From Hyphomicrobiales bacterium (lineage in GTDB: Bacteria; Pseudomonadota; Alphaproteobacteria; Rhizobiales; Rhizobiaceae), in NCBI GenBank assembly GCA_012842935.1, contig DUSC01000293.1, positions 1 to 47,152 of the forward strand: DNA of 47,152 bases. The letters run 5' to 3'. Made by a program: the position numbers and the translations under genes. The notes under the pieces are model-generated. The model was not told the DNA's origin. It saw only the letters and a program-made list of their open reading frames with translations, and did not search any database. This document shows, piece after piece, positions 39,087 to 46,977 of this stretch (position 1 is the stretch's first letter; each line of letters opens with the position of its first letter).

Positions 39087-40667
39087 TCACTTCTTCCTGC
39101 CGCTGCCCGGCAGGCCGCCAATCCCCGGCAGCTTCGGGCCTCCCAAGCCGGGGAGGCCGCCGCCCAGCCCGGGCAGGCCTCCGGGGAGCCCCTTCGTCAG
39201 CCCCCCGCCGAGGCCGGCGGCTTCCGCCTGTTTCTGCAGCGCCTCGATCTGCTTCGGATCCATCTTCGACAGATCCGGCATACCGCCCATGCCGGGCATC
39301 ATGCCGCCGAGACCCATCTTGGACGCCAGGCCGCCCATCATCCCGCGCATCAGGCCGCCGCCCTTGCCTTTGCCGCCCATGGCTTTCATCATGTCGGCCA
39401 TTTGCCGGTGCATCTTGAGCAGCTTGTTGATCTCCGCTGCATCGGTGCCGGAACCGGCGGCAATGCGCTTCTTGCGGCTGTGCTTGAGGATGTCGGGATT
39501 GGCGCGCTCGGCCCTGGTCATCGACTGGATGATGGCGATCTGGCGGCTGAACATCCTGTCGTCGAGGCCTGCCGCGGCCATCTGGTCCTTCATCTTGCCC
39601 ATGCCCGGCATGAGACCCATGATGCCGCCCATGCCGCCCATCTTCTGCATCTGGCGTAGCTGCTCGGCGAGGTCGTTCAGGTCGAACTTGCCGGCCTGCA
39701 TTTTCTTCGCCATCGCCGCCGCCTTTTCCGCGTCGATGGTCTCGGCCGCCTTCTCGACCAGGCTGACAATGTCGCCCATGCCGAGGATGCGATCGGCGAT
39801 GCGCTTGGGATGGAACTCCTCGAGCGCGTCCATCTTCTCGCCCGTGCCGATCAGCTTGACCGGCTTGCCGGTGACGGCGCGCATGGACAGCGCCGCGCCG
39901 CCGCGGCCGTCGCCGTCCATGCGGGTCAGCACGATGCCGGTGATACCGACCCTGCTGTCGAAGCTGCGGGCGAGGTTGACCGCGTCCTGGCCGGTGAGGC
40001 TGTCGGCAACCAGCAGGATCTCGTGGGGCGACGAGACCCGCTTGATCTCGGCCATCTCGGCCATCAGCGGCTCATCGATATGGGTCCGGCCGGCGGTGTC
40101 GAGAATGACGACGTCGTGGCCGCCGAGCCTCGCGGCCTGCACGGCGCGGCGCGCGATGTCGACGGGCGTCTGGCCGGCGATGATCGGCAGGGTCGCCACC
40201 CTCACCTGCTCGCCGAGCTGACGCAGCTGCTCCTGGGCGGCGGGGCGGCGCGTGTCGAGCGACGCCATCAGCACCTTCTTGCCCTGACGGTCGGAAAGCC
40301 GCCGGGCGATCTTGGCCGTGGTGGTCGTCTTGCCGGAACCCTGCAGTCCGACCATCATGACGACGACGGGAGCGGGTGCGTTGAGGTCGATCGCCTTGCC
40401 TTCGTGGCCGAGCGTTTCGACCAGCTCGTCATGGACGATCTTGACGACCATCTGGCCGGGCTTGATCGACTTCAGCACCGCGGCGCCGACGGCCTTCTCA
40501 CGGACCCTGTCGGTGAACGAGCGGACCACCTCTAGTGCCACGTCGGCCTCGATCAGCGCGCGGCGGACCTCACGCAGGGCGGCAGAGACGTCGGCCTCCG
40601 ACAGCGCGCCGCGGCCGGTCAGGCCGTTCAGGATCGAGCCGAGGCGTTCCTGCAGCGATTCGAACAT
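39087..40667 (-). CDS. ffh: Signal recognition particle GTPase
   Basis: Ffh targets nascent membrane proteins to the Sec machinery with 4.5S RNA. The 526-residue protein has the N domain (MFESLQERLGSILNGLTGRG) and the G domain with GLQGSGKTTTTAKIARRL, DTAGRTHIDE and TRMDGDGRGGAALS. The Met-rich M domain contains GMGGMPDLSKMDPKQI. Its C terminus carries a run of Gly-Leu-Pro repeats (GLPGGLPGLGGGLPGLGG) typical of alphaproteobacterial Ffh. The ATG at 40667 is chosen because homology starts there. Confidence 0.97.
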   Translation of the reverse strand: MFESLQERLGSILNGLTGRGALSEADVSAALREVRRALIEADVALEVVRSFTDRVREKAVGAAVLKSIKPGQMVVKIVHDELVETLGHEGKAIDLNAPAPVVVMMVGLQGSGKTTTTAKIARRLSDRQGKKVLMASLDTRRPAAQEQLRQLGEQVRVATLPIIAGQTPVDIARRAVQAARLGGHDVVILDTAGRTHIDEPLMAEMAEIKRVSSPHEILLVADSLTGQDAVNLARSFDSRVGITGIVLTRMDGDGRGGAALSMRAVTGKPVKLIGTGEKMDALEEFHPKRIADRILGMGDIVSLVEKAAETIDAEKAAAMAKKMQAGKFDLNDLAEQLRQMQKMGGMGGIMGLMPGMGKMKDQMAAAGLDDRMFSRQIAIIQSMTRAERANPDILKHSRKKRIAAGSGTDAAEINKLLKMHRQMADMMKAMGGKGKGGGLMRGMMGGLASKMGLGGMMPGMGGMPDLSKMDPKQIEALQKQAEAAGLGGGLTKGLPGGLPGLGGGLPGLGGPKLPGIGGLPGSGRKK

Positions 40668-41052
40668 TCGTCTTCCTCTTTCCCGGTCGCTCGTAACCGG
40701 GAGGTAGTGCCCGCGAGGCCGGTATCCAAGCCGACTGCCAAAGCCGAAAAGCACCCGGGGGCGCTTCGCGCTGCCGGATGTTGGCTTCCGGGATCGTGAC
40801 GACCCTTGCCTAACAGGCGGGCCGGCGTCCCGGTCAGCGGCTCTGAGTCAAGACTCTTCGCGGGTTTTCACGCGGCTTAAGACAGGAACGGGCGCCAAAG
40901 TCAAGGCCGCGGGGCGGACCCGCATGGCAGCCGGCGCCACGGCCGGCGGCGCGTGGCGGCGAAAGGCCGTCGGACGCGGCAGAATCCCCTTGTCCTAGTC
41001 TCTGCGAGTGGCTATGTGTGCGCCGCGCCGGCGACGGCCCGACCACGACCGC
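40668..41052. other. Gap between ffh and tRNA-Ser
   Basis: This 385-base region holds no convincing gene; minus- and plus-strand frames here have no known protein content. It must contain the ffh operon promoter (minus) and the tRNA-Ser promoter (plus), the latter marked separately. Confidence 0.55.
40990..41018 (+). promoter_or_regulatory. Candidate tRNA-Ser promoter
   Basis: TTGTCC (40990-40995) and TATGTG (41013-41018) are separated by 17 bases and lie about 35 bases upstream of the tRNA. This is a plausible sigma-70-type pair found by eye. Confidence 0.4.
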
Positions 41053-41142
41053 GGAGAGGTGGCAGAGTGGTTGAATGCACCGCACTCGAAATGCGGCATA
41101 CTCGCAAGGGTATCGGGGGTTCGAATCCCCCCCTCTCCGCCA
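41053..41142 (+). tRNA. tRNA-Ser (anticodon CGA)
   Basis: The 90-base gene folds as a type II (long variable arm) tRNA. The acceptor stem GGAGAGG pairs with CCTCTCC, followed by discriminator G and an encoded CCA (41140-41142). The anticodon stem CCGCA/TGCGG encloses the loop CTCGAAA with anticodon CGA, which reads UCG serine codons. The T loop GTTCGAATC is intact and the variable arm (ACTCGCAAGGGT) is long, as in serine tRNAs. It lies between the ffh operon and an accessory region, a common integration neighbourhood. Confidence 0.97.
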
Positions 41143-41734
41143 GATCATATTGAATATTTTACGCTTTTTTGGTTATTGCCCCTGGAAGCGCCTCGACGCG
41201 TGCCACGAAGGCACCCCTGACAACAGCGGCGCGCGCGTGGCGGGTGGCGCGGCGGAGCCGTCGACCGGCGGTAGATTTCTCGTTGTGGACAGATGCTCTC
41301 CCGGAGCGTGGCGTGGGTTCCGGTTGACGTGGTCACCGGCGATTTGCCGGCAGGGTCTTGTCGCTACGCCAACCTGGACCCGAGATTCCACGGGTAACCG
41401 TGGAGATGATGAACCCGCGCGACTTCGTCGAGTAAACCCCTGGCGCCGATCTTCTGCGCGAGATGATCGGCTTTACCGCCGGGCGGCCGATGGAACTGGA
41501 GAACGGCCAATCCTCGGGACCCGTGAACCGGACAAGGACGCCCGCCCCAATTCTTAGACCGACCCCGCGTCCTTGGAATGGAATCCGGCCGAGCGAGGTG
41601 CGGCGACAATACCCTGGCGAGCAGAGAGACTTCGACTGTCATGCCGGTTTTCTGCTGATCCCGCGACGCTGTCGGTCACAACCGACCCGGCCATCCGCGC
41701 GACTGGCTGGCTGCCGGGCCGGCGCTCGGACCGG
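41143..41734. other. tRNA-adjacent gap with transposase debris
   Basis: This 592-base gap between the tRNA and the mobA stop opens with AT-rich sequence with a short T-run (about 41150-41172), perhaps the tRNA terminator. It then contains the IS256-type fragment (41406-41525). The rest, including longer frames on both strands, shows no recognisable protein. Confidence 0.5.
41406..41525 (+). pseudogene. IS256-family transposase N-terminal remnant
   Basis: The frame starting at ATG 41406 gives MMNPRDFVE, a stop, then TPGADLLREMIGFTAGRPME, LENGQSSG. This matches the N terminus of IS256-family transposases, where the stop position normally holds a lysine (VEKTP) and the next segment reads LREMIGFAAQRLMELE. 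After about 41525 similarity fades. The stop codon and loss of the rest make it a dead fragment, evidence of a past insertion beside the tRNA-Ser gene. Confidence 0.6.
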
Positions 41735-43657
41735 TCACATCCGGCCGGACAGCATGAAACCTTCGAAGAACCCGGCGAGCTCCGCATGCGCGTCGATCGG
41801 CAGAACATGGGCCACGTATTGGTCCGGACGCACGATGACGATGCAGCCGCGCTTGCGATCGATGCCGCGCATGTCGAAGATGTTCCGCCCTGCCCTGGGG
41901 TCGGCACAGAACATCTTCTCGTAGTCGATCAGTCCAAAGCGGCCTTTGCGGGGTTTCAGGAAGTCCGGCATGGTCCCGAGCGCGAGCTCGCGTGTCGGCT
42001 GCTGGAAGACGGCGCGGACGTCGAACACGGAATCGACGTCGTCGTCCGGGCGCGTATGGCGACGCACGGGCGAGTTCGGCGCGCCGGCGAGGAAGCGGCA
42101 GAGCCGCGCGATCGCCGCTTCGCTGGCGGACGGATCCTCGTCGGGGCAGAAGGCGAAGAGGCGCCAGCGCGTATCGGCCCGGACGACATGGCCGAGCTCC
42201 AGCGGCTTGGCGTCGGCGAGGCGTACCACCGGCGCGGAATGGAACCGCGCGCCGATCGCGAAACCGGCGGCAAGATGCTGCCAGCGGTCACCGCCGGTCA
42301 GGCGCGATGGCTGGTAGGTGACCGACATGCCCGCCGTGTAGCGGCCGTGCTGGATGAAGTAGCGCTGGAATCGCGGCGCCTCCCCGTTCTCCCCATCGCC
42401 GGGCATCGGCGGCTCGCTCATGATGCGCGACCATTCGCGGTCGAAATCGATCAGATCCTTCGCAACCGCCTGACGTTCCGCAGAGTAGCTGTGCAGGATG
42501 TCCGGCGGGCAAAGACCCTCGAACACCGAGACGAGCTTCCAGCCGAGATTGAAGGCGTCGCCCATCGAGACGTTCATTCCCTGCCCGGCCTTCGGGCTGT
42601 GGGTGTGGCAGGCGTCGCCGCAGATGAAGACATGAGGCAAGCGCGACGACACCTCCCCGCCCGGCACATCGTCGAACTTGTCGGTCAGGCGCTGTCCGAT
42701 CTCGTAGGCGGACCACCAGACGACGTCGCGCACGTCGATCGAGTAGGGACGGAAGATGCTCTGGGCCGCCGCGATCAACCTTTCGACGGTGATGTTGCGG
42801 CTCGCGATCCGTTCGCCGACCTCGAGCTTGTCGAGCTCGACATAGAGCCGCGCCAGATAGCCGCCCTCGCGCGGAATGATGATGATGTTGCCTTCGCCGG
42901 CCGACTGGATCAGCGTCTTGCATCTTATGTCGGGAAAGTCGGTGACGGCGAGCACGTCCATCACGCCCCAGGCCTGGTTGGCCGCGTCGCCGACGAGTTC
43001 CCGGCCGATCGACTTGCGTACGGTGCTGCGCGCGCCATCGCAGCCGACAACGTAGCGTGCCCTCACCGTGACGGTCCGACTCTCGCGGCCGGCATCCAGC
43101 CGCTCGAGGGTGACCGTGACAGGATGGTCGCCGCCCGCCGGGTCGACGATCAGGTCGACGAGCTGGACGGAATAGTCCGGCTCGAGACGCGACGGGGAAT
43201 TGCGCATGATATCGAGATACATGTCATGCACGCGCGCCTGGTTGAGGATCATGTGCGGCATCTCGGACAAGCCGTCCTCGACGTCCTGGATGCGGCCGTT
43301 GCGGACGATCCTGTCCGGCTGGCGCGGGTCGGGCTTCCAGAACGTCGTCTCGTTGACCTGATAGCCCTGCCTGATCACCTTGTCAGCGAATCCGAAGGCA
43401 TTGAACATCTCCATCGATCGGCAGGAAATGCCGTCGGCCTGCCCCTTTTCGATCGGGCCGGGCTTGCGCTCGACGATCCTCGTCCGGATCCGCGGATAAG
43501 CGGAGAGCATCGCCGCGAGCGTCAGGCCCGCCGGGCCGCAACCGACGATCAGCACGTCGACGGGCTCGCGAAAATCGTCGTCGCGCAGCGGCCGGCCCGG
43601 GGCCGGATCCGCCACTTCCGGATCGCCGGCACGGAAACCGTTCAGATGGTACTGCAT
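41735..43657 (-). CDS. mobA: 3-hydroxybenzoate 4-monooxygenase (MobA-like)
   Basis: An FAD- and NADPH-dependent aromatic hydroxylase that converts 3-hydroxybenzoate to protocatechuate. The 640-residue product has FAD motifs VDVLIVGCGPAGLTLAAML, CDGARSTVR and ICGDACHTHSPKAGQGMN, plus the N-terminal YHLNGFRAG of MobA and a thioredoxin-like C-terminal domain. Stretches such as NQAWGVMDVLAVTDFPD and LIDYEKMFCADP match Comamonas MobA from memory. Related phenol 2-monooxygenases are the alternative. The ATG at 43657 follows GGAG by 7 bases; an upstream TTG at 43672 is unlikely. It is divergent from a MarR regulator, as mobA-mobR is. Confidence 0.88.
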   Translation of the reverse strand: MQYHLNGFRAGDPEVADPAPGRPLRDDDFREPVDVLIVGCGPAGLTLAAMLSAYPRIRTRIVERKPGPIEKGQADGISCRSMEMFNAFGFADKVIRQGYQVNETTFWKPDPRQPDRIVRNGRIQDVEDGLSEMPHMILNQARVHDMYLDIMRNSPSRLEPDYSVQLVDLIVDPAGGDHPVTVTLERLDAGRESRTVTVRARYVVGCDGARSTVRKSIGRELVGDAANQAWGVMDVLAVTDFPDIRCKTLIQSAGEGNIIIIPREGGYLARLYVELDKLEVGERIASRNITVERLIAAAQSIFRPYSIDVRDVVWWSAYEIGQRLTDKFDDVPGGEVSSRLPHVFICGDACHTHSPKAGQGMNVSMGDAFNLGWKLVSVFEGLCPPDILHSYSAERQAVAKDLIDFDREWSRIMSEPPMPGDGENGEAPRFQRYFIQHGRYTAGMSVTYQPSRLTGGDRWQHLAAGFAIGARFHSAPVVRLADAKPLELGHVVRADTRWRLFAFCPDEDPSASEAAIARLCRFLAGAPNSPVRRHTRPDDDVDSVFDVRAVFQQPTRELALGTMPDFLKPRKGRFGLIDYEKMFCADPRAGRNIFDMRGIDRKRGCIVIVRPDQYVAHVLPIDAHAELAGFFEGFMLSGRM

Positions 43658-43693
43658 CGTCCACTCCGCCAAAACGAATTGATATGTCTACTT

Positions 43694-43721
43694 ACTATAA
43701 TGCCGGCGCGTCGTCATCCAA
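43694..43721 (-). promoter_or_regulatory. mobA: Candidate mobA promoter
   Basis: TTGGAT (43721-43716) and TATAGT (43699-43694) on the minus strand are 16 bases apart, about 40 bases before the mobA start. The region is notably AT-rich compared with flanking DNA, as expected for a regulated promoter. Confidence 0.38.
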
Positions 43722-43725
43722 AATA

Positions 43726-43739
43726 ATATGTGCAGATAT
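43726..43739. promoter_or_regulatory. Candidate MarR/MobR operator palindrome
   Basis: ATATGTGCAGATAT is a near-perfect palindrome (one mismatched pair) centred on TGCA. It lies 5 bases upstream of the proposed mobA -35 box and between the divergent genes. A matching ATATGT half-site lies at 43682-43687, close to the mobA start. The size and position fit a MarR-family operator; binding is inferred. Confidence 0.45.
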
Positions 43740-43801
43740 CATTTTTCCGCTAAGGTTCGACCGAATCGCCAAACGCGACGCGGAGACAGCACGAGGCACC
43801 G

Positions 43802-44245
43802 ATGACCACCGTTTCCAGAATGCCCGGACATCTGATCCGTCGCCTGCACCAGATTTCGACCCAGATCTTCACGCAGCGGGTGCGAGAGGCGGGCTTCGAT
43901 CTGACGCCGGTGCAGTATGCTACCCTCGACGCGCTGAGCCGGAGCGAGGGAATCGACCAGGCCGGCCTTGCCGACGCGGTCGCCAAGGACAGGGCAACCA
44001 TCGGCGCGGTCGTGGACCGGCTCGAACAGAAGGGTCTCGTGGCGCGCGGCGTCAGCAAGCGGGACCGGCGCGCGCGCGTCCTCGCGATCACGCCGGCGGG
44101 CAACGTCCTGCTCGCCGGGGTCGCCCCGGTGGTCGAGGGGTTGCAGCGCGAGATACTGGGTGGCCTCGACGATCACGAATACGAGCTGTTCGTCGAACTC
44201 GCCGCGAAGGCAGCGGAAGCAGCGATAGCCGTGACCCTGGATTGA
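43802..44245 (+). CDS. MarR-family regulator (MobR-like)
   Basis: The 147-residue protein is a winged-helix MarR regulator with LTPVQYATLDALSRSEGIDQ, then AGLADAVAKDRATIGAVVDR (recognition helix). LEQKGLVARGVSKRDRRARV forms the wing and ALEITPAG-like AITPAGNVLLAG follows. Its divergent position beside mobA matches the mobR-mobA arrangement described in Comamonas, where the regulator represses mobA until 3-hydroxybenzoate binds. Whether that control is kept is an inference. It converges on the truncated TRAP gene with a 30-base gap. Confidence 0.88.
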   Translation: MTTVSRMPGHLIRRLHQISTQIFTQRVREAGFDLTPVQYATLDALSRSEGIDQAGLADAVAKDRATIGAVVDRLEQKGLVARGVSKRDRRARVLAITPAGNVLLAGVAPVVEGLQREILGGLDDHEYELFVELAAKAAEAAIAVTLD

Positions 44246-44275
44246 GCCGCATCGGCCCCGTCGGCCCGCGATCCC

Positions 44276-45313
44276 TCACCGGAACATGGCCTCAGGGATC
44301 GCCAGGGCGATCTGCGGGAAGACGATGATCACGAGGAGACACCCGGCCATCGCGAACCAGAACGGCAGCACGCCGCGAAAGATGGTCATCATCGGCACAT
44401 CGTGCGCGACGCTCTTCACGACGAAGACATTCAGCCCGACCGGGGGTGTGATCATGCCCATCTCGATGAGGATGACCGCGATGACGCCGAACCAGATCGG
44501 ATCGAAGCCCAAGTCCATCATGATCGGGAAGAAGATGGGGATCGTGACCACGAGCATGGCGAGGCCGTCCATGAACATGCCCAGCACCAGATAGATGACG
44601 ACGATCATGAACAGGACGCCGTAGGCGCCCAAACCAAGCGACGTCAGGGACTCTCCGAGTGTGGCGGGAACGTGGGTGAGTGCGAGGAACGGGTTGAGCA
44701 CGCTGGCGCCGATGATGATGAGGTAGAGCATCGCGGTCGTGCGCACCGTGTAGAGGATGGCGCTGCCGAGGACGCCCCAGGCGAGCTTGCCCATGGCAAG
44801 GGCCAGCAGGATGATCAAGCCCGCACCGATGCCGGCTGCCTCGACCGGCGTGAAGACGCCGAGATAGATGCCGCCGATCGAGGTCACGATGATGGCGAGA
44901 AGAGGAAACGCCCGCAACAACGCCGGCATTCGCTCGGCGAAAGAGATTGCCGGGCCGCGCGGACCGGCTTCGGGATTGCGCGCCGTGACGATCGCAACCG
45001 TGAACATGAAGAAGGCCGTCAGCAGCAGGCCCGGAACTATGCCGGCCATGAAAAGCTGTCCGATGCTCTCCTCGGTCAGGATGGCGTAGAGCACGAACCC
45101 AGTCGATGGCGGTATCAGGAAACCCAGGGTACCGCCCGCGGCGACGGCTTCGGTCGCGAGCGCGTCGGAATAGCCAAAGCGCTTCATCTCGGGCAACGCG
45201 ACCTTGCCGATGGTGACGGCCGTGGCGACCGACGATCCGCTGACGGCGGAGAAGGTGACGTTGCCCTCTCTGGCTGATCCGGTTTGAAGCAGGCCCTGTC
45301 CCCACGAGAAGGA
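44276..45313 (-). pseudogene. TRAP transporter large permease (dctM-like), 5'-truncated
   Basis: The open frame encodes the C-terminal two thirds of a DctM/SiaM-type TRAP permease. It has FSAVSGSSVATAVTIGKVAL, PEMKRFGYSDALA and GTLGFLIPPSTGFVLYAI. It ends with EMGMITPPVGLNVFVVKSVA, and seven or more membrane helices are present. Upstream of about 45262 the similarity stops (SARE-GN is not DctM-like) and a TAG occurs at 45316-45314, 4 bases from the aldolase stop. About 100 N-terminal residues and the DctP and DctQ partners are missing. An internal ATG at 45196 cannot restore transport. Confidence 0.78.
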
Positions 45314-45319
45314 CTAGGA

Positions 45320-46219
45320 TTACGTCGCCGGCGTCACCTGCCGCAGGGCCTCGGCAAGCCGGCCGGACTGCTCCGAAGAGAGGACGGAGAGCGGCGGCAC
45401 CAGGCGACGCCAGCCGGGTAGGCCGGAACGGATCGCCAGCGCCTCCTTCACGGCAGCGACGAGCGGGAACTTCGCGATCTCGGCACGTATCGCGACCGCC
45501 GCCGCGAGACCCGAGGCACGGGCCTCGGCGGTCAAGGCCGTCAGCGCGGCCTGGGCGAAGGGACCGGTGACGTTGGCGGTCGCCGAGATGCAGCCGGCGA
45601 AGCCGAGTTCGGCGGCACGGCCGATCGCGGATTCGGCACTGGGGAACACGGCGAAGCCGGGCAGGTCGCGCGCCAAGCCCGCGGAATAGTCGAGGTCGCC
45701 GGAAGAATCCTTGAGGCCGAGCACGGTTCGGGGATAGGCCTCGCGCAGTCGGGCGACCGCCTCCGGCCCATAGGGGACGCCGGAATTAGCGGGGAAGTGA
45801 TAGAGATAGAGAGGCAGACCATCGGCGCCCACCCTCTCGATGACGGCCCGAACATAGGCGACGAGGTCGTCGGCGCCGATGCCCTTGTAGTAGAACGGCG
45901 GCAGCAGAAGCGCGCCGGCGAAGCCGAGTTCCTTCGCGGTCCGCGTCAGCGCCACGGCGTCGTCGAGCGCGGCGGCGCCGGTGCCGACCATGAAGCGCGA
46001 CAGGGGCAATCCTGAGGTGGCGATCACGCGCATCGCCGCAATGCGCTGATCGACGGGAAAGGACGTTGCCTCGCCTGTCGTGCCGAGCAGGTTGATGCCG
46101 TCGCAGCCGCCGTCTCCGAGGAGATGGGCGCAGTGCGAGACCAGCGCGTCGAGGTCGATGGAGAGGTCTTCGCGCAACGGTGTTGCGGCGGCGGCGATGA
46201 CGCCCCTGAGCTTTGTCAT
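45320..46219 (-). CDS. DapA/NAL-family aldolase
   Basis: The 299-residue TIM-barrel protein belongs to the dihydrodipicolinate synthase and N-acetylneuraminate lyase superfamily. It has the carboxylate-binding GTTGE (46-50), the proton-relay Tyr near 138-140 (LYLYHFP) and the Schiff-base lysine K170 (TVLGLKDSSGD). The DapA-specific arginine and partner genes are not evident, so a 2-oxo-sugar-acid or hydroxy-oxo-acid aldolase in catabolism is more likely than lysine synthesis. Start ATG at 46219. It sits between the broken TRAP gene and a crotonase remnant. Confidence 0.9.
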   Translation of the reverse strand: MTKLRGVIAAAATPLREDLSIDLDALVSHCAHLLGDGGCDGINLLGTTGEATSFPVDQRIAAMRVIATSGLPLSRFMVGTGAAALDDAVALTRTAKELGFAGALLLPPFYYKGIGADDLVAYVRAVIERVGADGLPLYLYHFPANSGVPYGPEAVARLREAYPRTVLGLKDSSGDLDYSAGLARDLPGFAVFPSAESAIGRAAELGFAGCISATANVTGPFAQAALTALTAEARASGLAAAVAIRAEIAKFPLVAAVKEALAIRSGLPGWRRLVPPLSVLSSEQSGRLAEALRQVTPAT

Positions 46220-46606
46220 GTCTCGTCTTCCCGGATGTGCTGGGCGTGGCTGTTCTTCACGATATGCGTCCGGCGCACAAGCGGCTCCACCAGACTGTCG
46301 CCGCGTTCACGACTCCCGCTACGCAGGATCCAGCGGTTGACCGGCGGTCACGACACCGCCTCCTCGCGGCGGCGGAAGGCGGCGACCTCGGCGGGGTCGG
46401 GATCGGGTACGGTTCGTCTCGCTCGCCCCGCCCGACGCGCCCCAGCCAGTGACGCTGTCTCCGAAGGACCTGGCGTTGATGGCGCGGCAGCGCTGCTCGT
46501 GCGCTGGCAATCCGTCGTCGGCGAAGGTCGCGTCGACCGGGCAGATGACTTGTCACGCGCCGTCCTTGGCGTCAACGCAGGGCGAGGCGATGGCGTCAGC
46601 GATGCG
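46220..46606. other. Gap upstream of the aldolase
   Basis: This 387-base stretch has several overlapping open frames but none with recognisable protein content or a good ribosome-binding site. It probably contains the aldolase promoter (minus strand) and decayed coding DNA. Confidence 0.45.
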
Positions 46607-46891
46607 TCACCTTCCGGACCAGCGGGGCGGCCGCTTCCCGTGGGAGGCGGCGCCGCTCCCGTCCTGATTCCGAGACCGAAGCGTCCCGTCCCGTTGCGGT
46701 AGCCGCAATATCTGCGCGTCGTGCGCGCCAAGCCCCTTTCCGGCGCTTACGATCGCCTCGACCGACCGCACGGAGAGCAGCCTGCAGCTAAGGACGTCGG
46801 CAATCCAGCGATCCACCGCCTCGACGGGCACGTCGGGCTTCATGACCTCGTTGACCAGGAAAACACCAAAGGCCCGCAGGACGAGCGAATG
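46607..46891 (-). pseudogene. Enoyl-CoA hydratase (crotonase) C-terminal remnant
   Basis: The minus-strand frame ending at 46607-46609 reads RAFGVFLVNEVMKPDVPVEA, then DRWIADVLSC, SVRSVEAIVS, AQILRLPQRDGTLRS and GKRPPRWSGR. This matches the C-terminal third of crotonases (LVNEVV, SPLAVRATK, RLPALV, AFLEKRPPRWSGR). Several positions are changed and the active-site half is absent upstream. No full-length start is present, so it is a fragment; the ATG at 46843 is only an internal methionine. Confidence 0.62.
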
Positions 46892-46977
46892 CCGAGCTTC
46901 TCCGCTACCGATCGCAGCTTGACACTCTCGACAAATGGCTATCTGATTGTCGTACTGTCATACAGATTGAGGAGGTG

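Noticed and set aside
39120-39330. Gly-Leu-Pro and Met-Gly repeats near the end of ffh as a DNA repeat array
   Set aside because: They are the normal low-complexity C terminus of an alphaproteobacterial Ffh M domain.
41364-41642. Minus-strand frame of 92 codons downstream of tRNA-Ser
   Set aside because: Antisense to the IS256-type remnant; no independent support.
46124-46702. Plus-strand frame of 192 codons
   Set aside because: Overlaps the aldolase start and the crotonase remnant, with no protein-like motifs.
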